DNA of 64,000 bases from Bog-756 sp052326605 (lineage in GTDB: Bacteria > Actinomycetota > Acidimicrobiia > Acidimicrobiales > RAAP-2): contig JBKQMB010000042.1 in assembly GCA_052326605.1 (NCBI GenBank), positions 1 to 64,000 on the forward strand. The letters are read 5' to 3'. Under the pieces are notes generated by a model. It saw only the letters and a program-made list of their open reading frames with translations, did no database searches and was not told the origin of the DNA. Numbering within the stretch: the first letter of the stretch is position 1; each line of letters starts with the position of its first letter. Both the position numbers and the translations under genes were made by a program. Positions 7,076-16,143 of the stretch are shown here, one piece after another.

Positions 7076-8587
7076 TTAGGCGTGGGCCAGCGGTGGTTCG
7101 GCCGCCCCGGCTGGGGAGCCCGCCAGCGCTTTGAGGGTCCCCCGCTCAAACACCAGCCCGGCAATCACTGCTCCGGCCACGAAGATGATGGATGACCACA
7201 GGAATGCCGTGGTGTAGCTGTGCAGAGCGGCCGTTCTGAGGTTGACCGGGCTCGCGACCCTTCCGACCAGATAGGCGGTGGCCGCACCGGCAGCCAATGT
7301 GTTGAGTAGTGCCGTGCCGATGGAGCCTCCGACCTGCTGGCTGGTGTTGAGGGTGGCCGACCCGACGCCAGCGTCGTGCGGCTGCAGACCAAGGGTGCCG
7401 GTGCTGAACGAGGGGGCGAGGCTGAGCCCGAATCCGAGGCCCAACAGGATCAGGCAGGGAAATACATGGCTGACATACGAGCTGTGCAGACCGACCAGAT
7501 GGAGCAGGTACATCGCGACAGCGTCCATGAGCAAGCCGATTGGCACGATGATCTTGGGCCCGATCTTGGGCAAGAGCACCCGGTTGGACACCTGAGCCAT
7601 GCCGGCCAGGGCGGCGACCATCGGGAGGAAAGCGACGCCGGTCTTCACGGGGCTGAAGCCCAAGGTGCCTTGCAGGTAGTAGGTGAGGAATAGGAAGACC
7701 CCGAAGATCCCGATACTGGCGAACAGCATGGCCAGCATCGAACCCCCACGTGTCCGGTTGCGCACGACCCGGGGTGGCAGCAGCGGGAAGGTGGTCCGCG
7801 TCTCGAGGTAGGCGAAGGCGGCGAGGAGCACGACGCCGAGGACCAGGAATCCGATGGTGTAGGGGTTGCTCCAGGCGGTGGTCTCGGCATGGGACAGGCC
7901 GTAGACCAAGCAGAACAGCCCCCCGGTCACTAGAAGTAATCCCGGAATGTCCAGCGGGTCGCGGTCGGCGGCCTTGTCGTTCTTCAGCCACAGCAGGGCA
8001 CCGACGGTGGCGACTGCTGCGAAGGCGAGGTTGACGAACAGGGTCCACCGCCACGATGCGTAGGAGGTGAGGATGCCACCGAGCAAGAGCCCAATGGCCC
8101 CGCCCGCCCCGGCGATACCGCCGTAGATGGCAAACGCCTTCCCCCGCTCTGCCGGAACGGTGAAGGTGGTGGTCAAGAGGGCGAGGACTGAAGGGGCGAG
8201 GAGCGCCCCGAAAGCGCCTTGGACGGAACGGGCGATGACCAGCATGGCGAAGTTGACCGATGCGCCACCCAGCGCCGAGGCGCAGGCGAAACCGATCAAC
8301 CCGATGAGCAGGGCACGCTTCCGACCGATGAGGTCGCCGATGCGACCCCCAAGGAGCAACAGACTGCCGAAGGCCAGGGTGTAGCCCGTCACCACCCACT
8401 GCCGGTCGGCGTTGGAGAAGCGAAGAGCGTGCTGGGCGGTGGGGAGCGCGATGTTGACGATGGTGTTGTCGAGGATCACCATCAGCTGGGCCAGGCCCAG
8501 CACGACGAGGATCCACCATCTCCGGATGTGGTTGGCCTCCTTGTGGGAGACCTCGCCTGGCGGCTGCGTTGCGGTCGCTGTGGTCAT
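7076..8587 (-). CDS. MFS drug exporter of the DHA2 (EmrB/QacA) family
   Basis: A 503-aa integral membrane protein with about 14 hydrophobic segments, the DHA2 size. TM1 carries LAQLMVILDNTIVNIALPTAQ, the family motif. The loop 2-3 motif GRIGDLIGRKRALL is the MFS A-motif, and TM5 has GAGGAIGLLLGG (motif C-like). It should export hydrophobic drugs or metabolites by proton antiport. The ATG at 8587 is preferred over an in-frame one at 8650 because GGAGG lies 7 nt upstream. It stands alone with no regulator beside it, so the substrate is open. Confidence 0.92.
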   Translation of the reverse strand: MTTATATQPPGEVSHKEANHIRRWWILVVLGLAQLMVILDNTIVNIALPTAQHALRFSNADRQWVVTGYTLAFGSLLLLGGRIGDLIGRKRALLIGLIGFACASALGGASVNFAMLVIARSVQGAFGALLAPSVLALLTTTFTVPAERGKAFAIYGGIAGAGGAIGLLLGGILTSYASWRWTLFVNLAFAAVATVGALLWLKNDKAADRDPLDIPGLLLVTGGLFCLVYGLSHAETTAWSNPYTIGFLVLGVVLLAAFAYLETRTTFPLLPPRVVRNRTRGGSMLAMLFASIGIFGVFLFLTYYLQGTLGFSPVKTGVAFLPMVAALAGMAQVSNRVLLPKIGPKIIVPIGLLMDAVAMYLLHLVGLHSSYVSHVFPCLILLGLGFGLSLAPSFSTGTLGLQPHDAGVGSATLNTSQQVGGSIGTALLNTLAAGAATAYLVGRVASPVNLRTAALHSYTTAFLWSSIIFVAGAVIAGLVFERGTLKALAGSPAGAAEPPLAHA

Positions 8588-9094
8588 CAGGGCCTCCGTC
8601 GAGCTCGAGTGAAGCAGCCACCCCCCACACGACCGCATACCACTCAACAAGCCCGAGGGGGCAGGTTATTCCTTCACAGTTTTGACATCGGTGACCGCTC
8701 CATCGGTCAGACCGAGATCGGCGGGGCAAGTTCGCCACATCCACAAGGCACCAGGGAATTGGTACCGCCGCACCGAGAACCACACGGCATTCACTGGACA
8801 GCCACGCGACGGCGAAGATCGATCATCACGGCCCCGCCTCGAGCTCGCAGAGACGAGCCGGGCGCCCCGAAGTGCCTGCCCCGCCCAACCGTTTGGGGCC
8901 GGTTCATTCCTCTTTGGGAAAGTCCTCCTGGACATTCCGAACAAAGGACTCCAGGATCGGACAAGGGTTGAGGATTTTCCTCATACAGAGCTCCAACTCG
9001 CCAAGGCTCGTCGGCCTTGTGGCTGTCTGGCCAATCTGCTCCTTACCGGCTGTGAGCGCAGGAAAGTGATCCGAAGCAGCGATAGCCTGGCTTC
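8588..9094. other. 507-bp intergenic region with no recognised gene
   Basis: This separates the divergently transcribed MFS exporter and MmcQ-like gene. Open frames here are overlapping and lack family similarity. I see no hairpin, operator or RNA gene beyond the TAGCCT -10 box of the downstream gene at 9083-9088. Confidence 0.45.
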
Positions 9095-9460
9095 GTGGCT
9101 TCGGAGGATGATGTCCGCCGTATTGCACTGTCCCTCCCAGAGACGACGGAGAAGCCCTGGTACGGCACTCCGGGGTTCCGTGTGAAGGACAAAGGGTTCC
9201 TGCGGATCCGCAGCGAAGCCGAAGGGGGCCTTGTCGTGTTCGTCGCTGATCTGGGCGAGAAGGAGCTGCTCCTGGCCTCAGATCCCGAAAAGTTCTTCAC
9301 GACGCCGCACTATGACGGCCATCCGATGTTGCTGGTGAACCTTGGCGCCGTTGATACCATCGAGCTCCGTGAGCTCATCTCCGAGTCGTGGGTGTTGAAG
9401 GCTCCGAAGCGCGTCCTGAAGGCGTACGAAGACCAACCGTGCCGACATCCGGACTCTTGA
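9095..9460 (+). CDS. MmcQ/YjbR family protein
   Basis: A 121-aa single-domain protein of the MmcQ/YjbR-like fold. It opens with DDVRRIALSLPETTEKPWYGTPGFRVKDKGFLRIR, then ELLLASDPEKFFTTPHYDGHPMLLVNLG, and ends with the helix pair RELISESWVLKAPKRVLKAYE. All three blocks are family hallmarks. These proteins are double-wing DNA-binding-like but have no established activity. TAGCCT at 9083-9088 lies 6 nt before the GTG, so the transcript is probably leaderless. No operon partner. Confidence 0.87.
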   Translation: MASEDDVRRIALSLPETTEKPWYGTPGFRVKDKGFLRIRSEAEGGLVVFVADLGEKELLLASDPEKFFTTPHYDGHPMLLVNLGAVDTIELRELISESWVLKAPKRVLKAYEDQPCRHPDS

Positions 9461-9682
9461 GTGGTCGACCTGCAGCTCAACAGTTTCCGGCACTGCGCTC
9501 CTGCGCTGCCGGCTCAGTGGCTCGTATCACGGTCTCTCGCAGACTCTGGTGCTTGCATCTGCTGCCCTGCCCTGCCACGACCCGCGCCGCGATCAGCGGC
9601 CCGAGGTCGACGTGATATATCGTTCGGCTAGCTCGTCTTGAGCTGAAGATCCTCCGCTCACGGAGGAGGATGGGCGGTCCAT

Positions 9683-11434
9683 GTGGGACCTCACAAGGAC
9701 GACAAAGTTGTCGATCCCACTGCTGTGGCGGTGCAGCTACGCAGCAGTCGCTGGTACGGCCAGGGCCCATTCTCGTTCGAACATCGAGGACGAACGATGC
9801 AGTCAGGTTTCTCGCTTGATGACTTTGACGGGAAGCCAGTCGTCGGAATCGTGACGACGTGGTCGGAGGCGAATCCATGCCATGCCCACCTTCGCGAAGT
9901 GGCGGACGCCGTCAAGCGGGGTGTCTGGTCGGCTGGAGGGTTTCCCTTGGAGATCCCCGTGATGTCCTTGGGCGAGACGTTGATGAAGCCGACCACGATG
10001 CTGTATCGCAACCTGGCGGCGATGGAAACCGAAGAAGTGCTGCATTGTCACCCGTTGGATGCGGCGGTGCTCTTGGGCGGGTGCGACAAGACCACACCGG
10101 CGCTGCTGATGGGCGCAGTGAGCGCGGACATTCCGTCGATCTTTGTGCCTGCCGGGTTCATGATGCATGGCAACTGGCGGGGTAAACGGCTGGGTGCTGC
10201 CATCACCGCATGGAAGTACTCGGAAGAGTTGGTAGCCGGCGAGATATCGATGGACGATTGGTACGAGATCGAAGACGGTTATGCCTGCTCGCCGGGCACG
10301 TGCAACGTCATGGGAACCGCATCGACTATGACAGCGATCGCTGAAGTTCTGGGAATGACGATGCCAGGAGCCTCTTCGGTTCCAGCTGGCAACTCTCATC
10401 AGAGGCGTCTGGCGGCTGCCGCCGGTCGTCGATCCGTTGCCATGGCCACCGACGGACTGCGGCCCTCGGAGATTCTCAGCCCAGCGTCGTTCCGCAACGC
10501 AGTCGTGGCGACCATGGCCCTCGGTGGGTCGACCAACGCAACGATCCACCTCCCAGCCATCGCTGGGCGGGCCGGGATCGATGTTCCATTGTCACTGTTC
10601 GACGAGATCGCTCGGGAGATCCCAGTGTTGGCCGACATTGAGCCATCAGGACAGTTCTTGATGGAGGACTTCTTCGAGGCTGGTGGCCTGCGGGCCTTAC
10701 TGCAGCAGGTTCGGCAACATCTTGATACGTCGTGTCGGACAGTCAACGGTCACACACTGGGCGAGAACATCGCCGAGGCACACGTGTTCAAGCCAGAAGT
10801 GATCAGGCAGTTCGACGATCCAGTGCAGCAGCTGGCGTTGGCTGTGCTGCACGGCAATCTGGCACCGGACGGTGCCGTCATCAAGGTCAGCGCGGCGAGT
10901 CCAGACCTGTGCCAACACCGGGGACCGGCCGTAGTGTTCAAAGACCGGGAAGACTTGGATCGTCGATTGAACGATCCCGAGCTCGATGTCACGGCCGAGT
11001 CGGTACTCGTCCTCCAGAATGCCGGCCCTCGGGGTGGCCCCGGGATGCCCGAATGGGGAATGCTCCCGATGCCGTACAAACTGATTCAGCTTGGCGTGCG
11101 CGACATGGTCCGGATAAGTGACGCGCGTATGAGCGGGACGAGCCACGGAACGACGGTCCTCCACATCGCACCGGAGTCCTTCGTAGGCGGGCCGCTCGCC
11201 CTGGTCCGTGACGGCGACATCATCGAACTCGACGTGCCCGGCCGACGGCTCGAGCTGATCATCGGCCCTGATGAACTGGCGGCACGCCGTGAGGCCTGGA
11301 CAGAGCCTCCGCCTCGATTCGAACGGGGCTGGGGTGCCCTCTTCGACCAGAACATCATGCAGGCGAACCGGGGCTGTGACTTCGAGGTTCTCCGCGGTCG
11401 ACGAGGAGCACCAGAACCGGCCATCTACTATTGA
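9683..11434 (+). CDS. IlvD/Edd family dehydratase (sugar-acid type)
   Basis: A 583-aa [2Fe-2S] dehydratase. SRWYGQGPFSFEHRGRTMQSGF, TTWSEANPCHAH (first cluster Cys), LGGCDKTTPALLMG, ACSPGTCNVMGTASTM, the GGSTNATIH block and DARMSGTSHGTTVLHIAPE are all conserved. Overall it looks like L-arabinonate/galactonate-type dehydratases rather than biosynthetic IlvD, because of the N-terminal RSSRW...RS-type opening and the MPEWGMLPMP-K motif. It would convert an aldonate to its 2-keto-3-deoxy form. The GTG at 9683 is taken, but the family usually begins near 9740. No sugar operon adjoins it, so the substrate is open. Confidence 0.87.
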   Translation: MGPHKDDKVVDPTAVAVQLRSSRWYGQGPFSFEHRGRTMQSGFSLDDFDGKPVVGIVTTWSEANPCHAHLREVADAVKRGVWSAGGFPLEIPVMSLGETLMKPTTMLYRNLAAMETEEVLHCHPLDAAVLLGGCDKTTPALLMGAVSADIPSIFVPAGFMMHGNWRGKRLGAAITAWKYSEELVAGEISMDDWYEIEDGYACSPGTCNVMGTASTMTAIAEVLGMTMPGASSVPAGNSHQRRLAAAAGRRSVAMATDGLRPSEILSPASFRNAVVATMALGGSTNATIHLPAIAGRAGIDVPLSLFDEIAREIPVLADIEPSGQFLMEDFFEAGGLRALLQQVRQHLDTSCRTVNGHTLGENIAEAHVFKPEVIRQFDDPVQQLALAVLHGNLAPDGAVIKVSAASPDLCQHRGPAVVFKDREDLDRRLNDPELDVTAESVLVLQNAGPRGGPGMPEWGMLPMPYKLIQLGVRDMVRISDARMSGTSHGTTVLHIAPESFVGGPLALVRDGDIIELDVPGRRLELIIGPDELAARREAWTEPPPRFERGWGALFDQNIMQANRGCDFEVLRGRRGAPEPAIYY

Positions 11435-11675
11435 GTATTGCCGATTGGGCCGACGTAGTCGGCCTGATGCGGGCGGTTGCAAAGGCAGGATCCTGACGTC
11501 CTGAATCATCGCAGCGCGACCGCACCAGTGCGCGGTGGCCAGAACGACCTTCCACTGATCGCGGAGTTCTAATCAGGCCGGAAGGCGTCCCAACATGACA
11601 GACACAGGTTCACAGCACCCCGGCCCACTTCATCGCCGGGTCGATGACGGTCCGATCACGGTGGCAGTGCGGAAG
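11435..11675. other. Intergenic, nothing recognised
   Basis: This lies between the convergent dehydratase and PRC-barrel-like genes. No clear terminator hairpin or gene was seen. Confidence 0.35.
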
Positions 11676-12032
11676 CTATTCAAGTTCTTTCCAGTGTGGT
11701 CGCCCAAATAGGCGTCCGAATCGAGCAGTGAGGGAGGGTCCCTCGTCGTGTGCGGCATCGAGATGTAGGACGAGACTGCCACGAGGTGCAGGCAAAGATG
11801 CGGCCTCGTCATCCGTGAGCGCACAGCGCACCAACGTAGTGGTGATGTCAGAGATCTGATCTCGATCAACAAAACGCAAGCCATGCTTGGTGGTGACTGC
11901 AATGCCGTCGAAGAGGTCCAATTCAGGTATTTGCAGAACATGCTTGACCTTGCCGAACGGCGTCCCCGATGAACTGAGAACAGGTGTACCGATTGCCAAG
12001 GCTTGATACGAGATTGGGCGTCCATCGTCCAT
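11676..12032 (-). CDS. PRC-barrel-like small protein
   Basis: A 118-aa protein with a PRC-barrel-like pattern: YQALAIGTPVLSSSGTPFGKVKHVLQIPELDLFDGIAVTT followed by GLRFVDRDQISDIT. The C-terminal 45 residues are a short charged tail ending in RPHWKELE. Such proteins are small beta barrels often tied to RNA processing or stress proteins, but no role can be fixed here. The ATG at 12032 is chosen because AGAGG lies 5-6 nt upstream, while the in-frame ATG at 12047 has no good ribosome site. Confidence 0.65.
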   Translation of the reverse strand: MDDGRPISYQALAIGTPVLSSSGTPFGKVKHVLQIPELDLFDGIAVTTKHGLRFVDRDQISDITTTLVRCALTDDEAASLPAPRGSLVLHLDAAHDEGPSLTARFGRLFGRPHWKELE

Positions 12033-12350
12033 GAGTTCCTCTTTCATCTTCGTTCCAATCGAACTCTAGCCATCGGGCCCATTGATGGGCCGACAGCGAC
12101 AAGAAGCCCTCGTCGGGTGCTAGGAACTGCCTCGTGCTGCCTGCGCCGGTCGGAGCTTCGATTTCCTGAGGGCTTCGACGGACTGGCCCGAACGCCGGGA
12201 CCGTGTCGTTGCCAACCAGGTGGATCGCTTTCATTGGCGATGGTCCCGAGGAGGACTTCCCATCCCTTGGGTCGTCCGATGGGGTACCTTCAAGCGACGC
12301 CCAGAGTTCATCGGGTTGGAGGATTTGAGCGTGAGCGAAGAGAAGGGTTG
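12033..12350. other. Divergent intergenic region
   Basis: About 318 bp between the PRC-barrel-like gene (minus) and the repeat lipoprotein (plus). It should carry both promoters. I see no clear palindrome or additional gene. Confidence 0.4.
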
Positions 12351-13373
12351 ATGGGCGCAATCCGTCTCTGCCCTTCCACGACCCATCGACGCACAAGAAG
12401 AATTCGAGCTGGATCGTTCGCCATCGCTGTGGCGACGATCTTCGTGACCGGATGCAGCGGGGCTGCCAGTTCGGTCAAGGTCGGAGCAACCTGGTCGGCT
12501 CCGCTCCGGGTCGAGTCCAACAGCCTGTCATCCGACGATTCGTCCCTCTATGGCGTGTCGTGCCCGACGGTCACCTCCTGTATCGCTGTAGACGAGAACG
12601 GCTCGGCGCTCTTCTGGCACAGCGGGAGGTGGTCGAGGCCCCAACCCGTCGGTGCGGGTGGGACTCTGACATCGGTGTCCTGCCCGTCGACCACGTACTG
12701 CGTCGCCTTGTCTGCCGGCGGCAGTGCGGTGACCTACGGCGGCCAGTCGTGGTCGCTGCCTGCATCCGTCGGACCTGAGGGAAGCTACAAGGTGTCGTGC
12801 CCGACGGTCGCCTTCTGCGCCACTGTGGGTGCGAGCGACACTGTCGGTGCAACGAGCACCCTCGGGACGTTCAACGGCCACTCGTGGTCGACGCAGCAGA
12901 CTCTCGGCACCGGGGCGCTCGACGATCGACTGATGGATGTGTCGTGTGCGACGCGGAGGTTCTGTGTTGCCGTGAATCTCAATGGGCTCACGCTGATCTT
13001 CGGTGGGCAGCGGTGGTCGACTGTCCCGGGCACCGGCCCGCGGGGGATGATCTCGTTGTCGTGTCCCTCGACGTCGTTCTGCCTAGCGGTGGCCGACTCC
13101 GGTGCGTACGCGACGTTCGACGGGAGGAGATGGTCGGCCCCGAGCGCCATTCCCGGCTTCGGGGCGGTCTTCGCCTACTCGGTATCGTGCTCGTCCACCA
13201 CACGGTGCACGGCCATCGGCCTCAGCGGCATGGCGGCGAACTGGCAGCAAGGGCGGTGGTCTGAGCCCGTCCGCGTGTTCCCCGGGGGCTACTCGGCCAC
13301 GGTGGCGGTGTCATGTGCCTCACCCGACACCTGCATGGCCGTCAACAGCAAGGGCAACGCCGCAATCTACTGA
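12351..13373 (+). CDS. Lipoprotein with seven Cys-pair repeats, probable beta-propeller
   Basis: A 340-aa exported protein. A twin-arginine-rich N-terminus (HRRTRRIRAGS) precedes a hydrophobic core and the lipobox FVTGC (Cys35). The mature part has seven repeats of about 40-45 residues. Each contains a VSC(P/A/S)-x4-C core (SCPTVTSC, SCPSTTYC, SCPTVAFC, SCATRRFC, SCPSTSFC, SCSSTTRC, SCASPDTC) and is followed by a G-x-A strand and a G-x-x-WS turn. Seven blades fit a beta-propeller with one disulfide per blade. AGAAGG lies just upstream of the ATG. Surface binding is plausible; the ligand is unknown. Confidence 0.75.
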   Translation: MGAIRLCPSTTHRRTRRIRAGSFAIAVATIFVTGCSGAASSVKVGATWSAPLRVESNSLSSDDSSLYGVSCPTVTSCIAVDENGSALFWHSGRWSRPQPVGAGGTLTSVSCPSTTYCVALSAGGSAVTYGGQSWSLPASVGPEGSYKVSCPTVAFCATVGASDTVGATSTLGTFNGHSWSTQQTLGTGALDDRLMDVSCATRRFCVAVNLNGLTLIFGGQRWSTVPGTGPRGMISLSCPSTSFCLAVADSGAYATFDGRRWSAPSAIPGFGAVFAYSVSCSSTTRCTAIGLSGMAANWQQGRWSEPVRVFPGGYSATVAVSCASPDTCMAVNSKGNAAIY

Positions 13374-13499
13374 CTGTCACCGTCGGGATGTTCGCTGCCG
13401 GGACCGTGCACGGGACCCGCATGGTGCGCCGGCTCGGCGGTATCTTGCTCTGCGGCCTCAGGCTGACGGCCGGAGTTCGACATTCACCTGGCGCCTCCT

Positions 13500-13835
13500 G
13501 GTCGACGGGAACGTCGCGCCCCCCGGTGCGTGCGGCCATGCGGATCGCCAGCGGATAGTCGGACTCGCTCAGCCGGTCCCCGATCGCAGCGTTGAGGGCC
13601 GCCTGGGCGTGGCTCGAGCGGCCGGACGAGCCGAAGGGCGGATGCCCGGAACGGACCAGTGCGCGCGCAAGGATCTCGGCGACCGCAGTGCCTGCCGCGC
13701 TGCCGAGTCCCCGCACGGCCCAATAGGTGGGCCGGGCGATCACGTCGTGGACGCCCGGACGGTCTTGCCACCGACCGGCACCGCTTTGAACGAGAGGGTC
13801 GAGGGCAACAGGTGGGCCTTCTCGATCGGTGACAC
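13500..13835 (-). pseudogene. N-terminal remnant of an alpha/beta-hydrolase (esterase/lipase)
   Basis: Reading leftward, GTG 13835 opens VSPIEKAHLLPSTLSFKAVP and hits TGA after about 30 codons. The next frame then gives VHDVIARPTYWAVRGLG, SGRSSHAQAALNAAIGDRL, and YPLAIRMAARTGGRDVPVD. Together these match the start of actinobacterial esterase/lipase-family proteins, which have an HD-x-I...YxxVRG segment and an ALNxxxGDRL...LAxxMxxR segment before the hydrolase core. Frameshift near 13750 and loss of everything after the R-DVP segment (the HG oxyanion and GxSxG catalytic parts) show a decayed gene. Confidence 0.6.
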
Positions 13836-13846
13836 GGTGCCGGTCC

Positions 13847-15310
13847 CTACAGACCGGTCTCCGCCTTGACCCGTCCGCTGGCAACGGCCTGCTGGAGTGC
13901 CTCGTAGTCGCGCTGGTTCTGGTCGGCGTAGGTCTCGGCGAACTCAGCAATGGCCTGGTCGAACGTGGTCCCGGTCCCGAGGTAGGCGGCGATGGCGATG
14001 CGGTCGCCGGATCGGGCGTGGGCCCGGGCCAGCGCCTGGGCGCACACACTGCCGTACTTGACCAGTCCGGCGGGGATCGCACCTTCGATGTCGAACGCGC
14101 CCTTCCAGTCGCGTAGCTGCCGGAGGTAGTAGTCCCGGGTGACCCCGTCCACGCCCTCGGTGCGCTGCCACCCGAGGAAGATGTCGCTGGCCGCCTGCAT
14201 CAGGTGCTGTCCGGCCACCACCCGCTCGCCGTGGTTGGCGTAGCGGCTCTTGCCGACGAACTCCTCCAGGACGGAGGGCTCTGCCTCCTTGGCCTGGAGG
14301 AAGAAGGGATCGTCGGTGTCGCGGCCGACGAGGAGCAGAATCCAGGCCCGGGTGCCGACGCTGCCCACTCCCACCACTTTGCGGGCCAGCTCGAGGAGCT
14401 CGAACTGCTCGATCAGGTGGCGCCGGTCGGTCTGCAGACTCCGGCGGTAGCTCCGCAACAGCCGGTGGAGCCACTCGAGCAACGCGTCGCTCTCGATCTG
14501 CGGGAACAGCTCCTCGGCGGGCACGATCAGCGGTGGGTCGCTGATGATCCGGCGCTGCCCGTCGACCACCTCGGTGAGCTTGTCCAGGGCCTGCATGTTG
14601 TCGCGGGTCCGGGCCTTGGCCAGTACCTTCCCCGTACGGGAGGCCATCCGCTTGTCGGCCTTCGACCGGGTGGAGTCGGCCTGCGCCTCAAGATCGGCGA
14701 GCAACTGGGCCACGTCGATGCGGGAGTACCAGACGTCCAGGTTGGACAGCCCGGCGAGCCGGTTCATCTCCCGCCGGTAGTTCACGCCGACCTCGATCGC
14801 CGCCGTCCTCGCCTCCTTCGGGGTGAACTCCCGATCGCGTGCGGCGATGACCACGCTGGCGGCCAGGCGCTTCACGTCCCACTCCCAGGGTCCGGGCAGG
14901 GTCTCGTCGAAATCGTTGACGTCGAACATCAGTGACCGTTCCGGAGATGCGAACAGGCCGAAGTTGCTCAGGTGGGCGTCGCCGCAGATCTGTGCCAGTA
15001 ATCCCGAACGTGGCGTCGTGGCCAGATCGGACGCCATGACCAGCGCCGCACCGCGGAAGAAGGCGAACGGCGAAACGAGCATCCGCCCGTAGCGGATCGG
15101 GACCAGCTCGGGCACCCGTGAACGCGCCTGGCGCTCCAGGAGGTCGACGGGATCCGGGCGCGAAGACGTTGGACTGAACTCCGCCTGCGACGATCGGGGT
15201 GCTCGTGCCCGCGCCTCCTTGCCGAGGGCGGCGCGCTCCTGGGGAGAGAGGTGTTCCACCGTCTGTCCGACTTCGACTGTACCGACTGTCCGCTGCTCTT
15301 GGTCCGCCAT
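13847..15310 (-). CDS. DUF2252 family protein
   Basis: A 487-aa intact member of the DUF2252 family, which has a kinase-like (aminoglycoside phosphotransferase-like) fold. Diagnostic pieces are RYGRMLVSPFAFFRGAALVMASDL, then QICGDAHLSNFGLFASPERSLMFDVNDFDETLPGPWEWDVKRLAAS. The DAHLSNFG and DVNDFDET blocks mirror the catalytic and metal-binding loops of kinases. The C-terminal part has GVGSVGTRAWILLL and ADQNQRDYEAL. The substrate is unknown. ATG 15310 is preferred over the upstream ORF start because GGGGAGGA precedes it and the family begins here. Its neighbours on both sides are gene remnants. Confidence 0.9.
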   Translation of the reverse strand: MADQEQRTVGTVEVGQTVEHLSPQERAALGKEARARAPRSSQAEFSPTSSRPDPVDLLERQARSRVPELVPIRYGRMLVSPFAFFRGAALVMASDLATTPRSGLLAQICGDAHLSNFGLFASPERSLMFDVNDFDETLPGPWEWDVKRLAASVVIAARDREFTPKEARTAAIEVGVNYRREMNRLAGLSNLDVWYSRIDVAQLLADLEAQADSTRSKADKRMASRTGKVLAKARTRDNMQALDKLTEVVDGQRRIISDPPLIVPAEELFPQIESDALLEWLHRLLRSYRRSLQTDRRHLIEQFELLELARKVVGVGSVGTRAWILLLVGRDTDDPFFLQAKEAEPSVLEEFVGKSRYANHGERVVAGQHLMQAASDIFLGWQRTEGVDGVTRDYYLRQLRDWKGAFDIEGAIPAGLVKYGSVCAQALARAHARSGDRIAIAAYLGTGTTFDQAIAEFAETYADQNQRDYEALQQAVASGRVKAETGL

Positions 15311-15515
15311 GGGTCCTCCCCAACCGTCTTCGAGCGCTCTGGCTACGCTGCTCTCACAATTAGTGCGGGCGAACGGAGCGTAGGGCACAGGCGGAGCGGG
15401 AGCACTCTCCGCCCTGTGGGGGCAGTCGTCCGTATGGTCGTGGGCCCACTTGGCAAGACTCCGACTGACAGGTCCTGCGGAGTTCGCAGCCGGACCCTCC
15501 GCGGGCAGGCAGTCG

Positions 15516-15878
15516 CTACTGCGGAACGCCGTCGCCTTGGATCGGACGCACCTCGATCGGGAGCGTGGTCGCCCGGGCGACCTTTCGGCCCCATTCGAGC
15601 GCGGCGCCGAGGTCGGGCGCATTGACGATGTAGAAGCCGCCCAGGTACTCCTTGCCCTCGATGTACGCGCCGTCCGTCGTGAGCAGTGCCCCGTGCTGTG
15701 CCCGGACTACGACCGCCGTGCTCGGAGGGAAGAGTCCGTTCGAAGAGACTCAAGCGCCGGTGGCCCTCATCCCCTGATTGAGGGCGTCCACGGCACTCAT
15801 GATCTCTTGCAGGTTCACGGACGGCGGCGGAGGTCCTTCTCCGTCCGGTTGGTAGATGCTGAGGAGGCACTGATTCAA
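15516..15878 (-). pseudogene. YCII-related (DGPF-type) gene with one nonsense codon
   Basis: From TTG 15878 the sequence reads a full YCII-like protein: CLLSIYQPDGEGPPPP, EIMSAVDALNQGMRATGA, stop, VSSNGLFPPSTAVVVRAQ, LLTTDGAYIEGKEYLGG, APDLGAALEWGRKVARAT, LPIEVRPIQ. The TGA at 15750-15752 sits exactly where the family has Trp (GAW-V), so a single TGG-to-TGA change breaks an otherwise collinear gene. The ATG start also appears lost. These proteins often accompany ECF sigma factors, but none is here. A sequencing error is an alternative explanation. Confidence 0.72.
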
Positions 15879-15925
15879 CGTGGGTTCCCCATGGAGGCTT
15901 CCGCCGGCTCCTTGCCGCTGTCATT

Positions 15926-16143
15926 CTACGAGCATTCAAGCTCGATCTCCGCACGGAAGGCCCCGGACAGGCGAAGGAAATCTTCATCATCCAATCTGAG
16001 TACGTCTCCAACTTGATGATGCAGCACCGAATCGGCCGGATTGAGCTCTATTGTCCTATCCGCACACACGATGTTGTCGTTCTGCATGATTGAGTTGCAT
16101 GAGACCCGAACCTCATTGAGAGGGTCGCCATCCTTCTGCTCAG
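15926..16143 (-). pseudogene. Fragment of a small conserved actinobacterial protein
   Basis: An open frame reads EQKDGDPLNEVRVSCNSIM, then ADRTIELNPADSVLHHQVGDVLRLDDEDFLRLSGAFRAEIELECS and stops. I recognise the pattern DG-PLNEVRV-C-S-(M/I), S-VL-Y-VGD-IRL-E--F--L-AF-AEIE as a small uncharacterised actinobacterial family. There is no ATG/GTG/TTG before the conserved N-terminus; the first ATG (16087) would delete a third of it. It is fused to the luciferase-like remnant upstream, so it is probably 5'-truncated. A 53-aa product from 16087 remains possible. Confidence 0.5.

Noticed and set aside
13102..13869. Long plus-strand open frame overlapping the lipoprotein gene end
   Set aside because: It is Arg/Pro-rich and matches no family, and it overlaps a clear gene and the reverse-strand esterase remnant. 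It looks like a GC-rich shadow.
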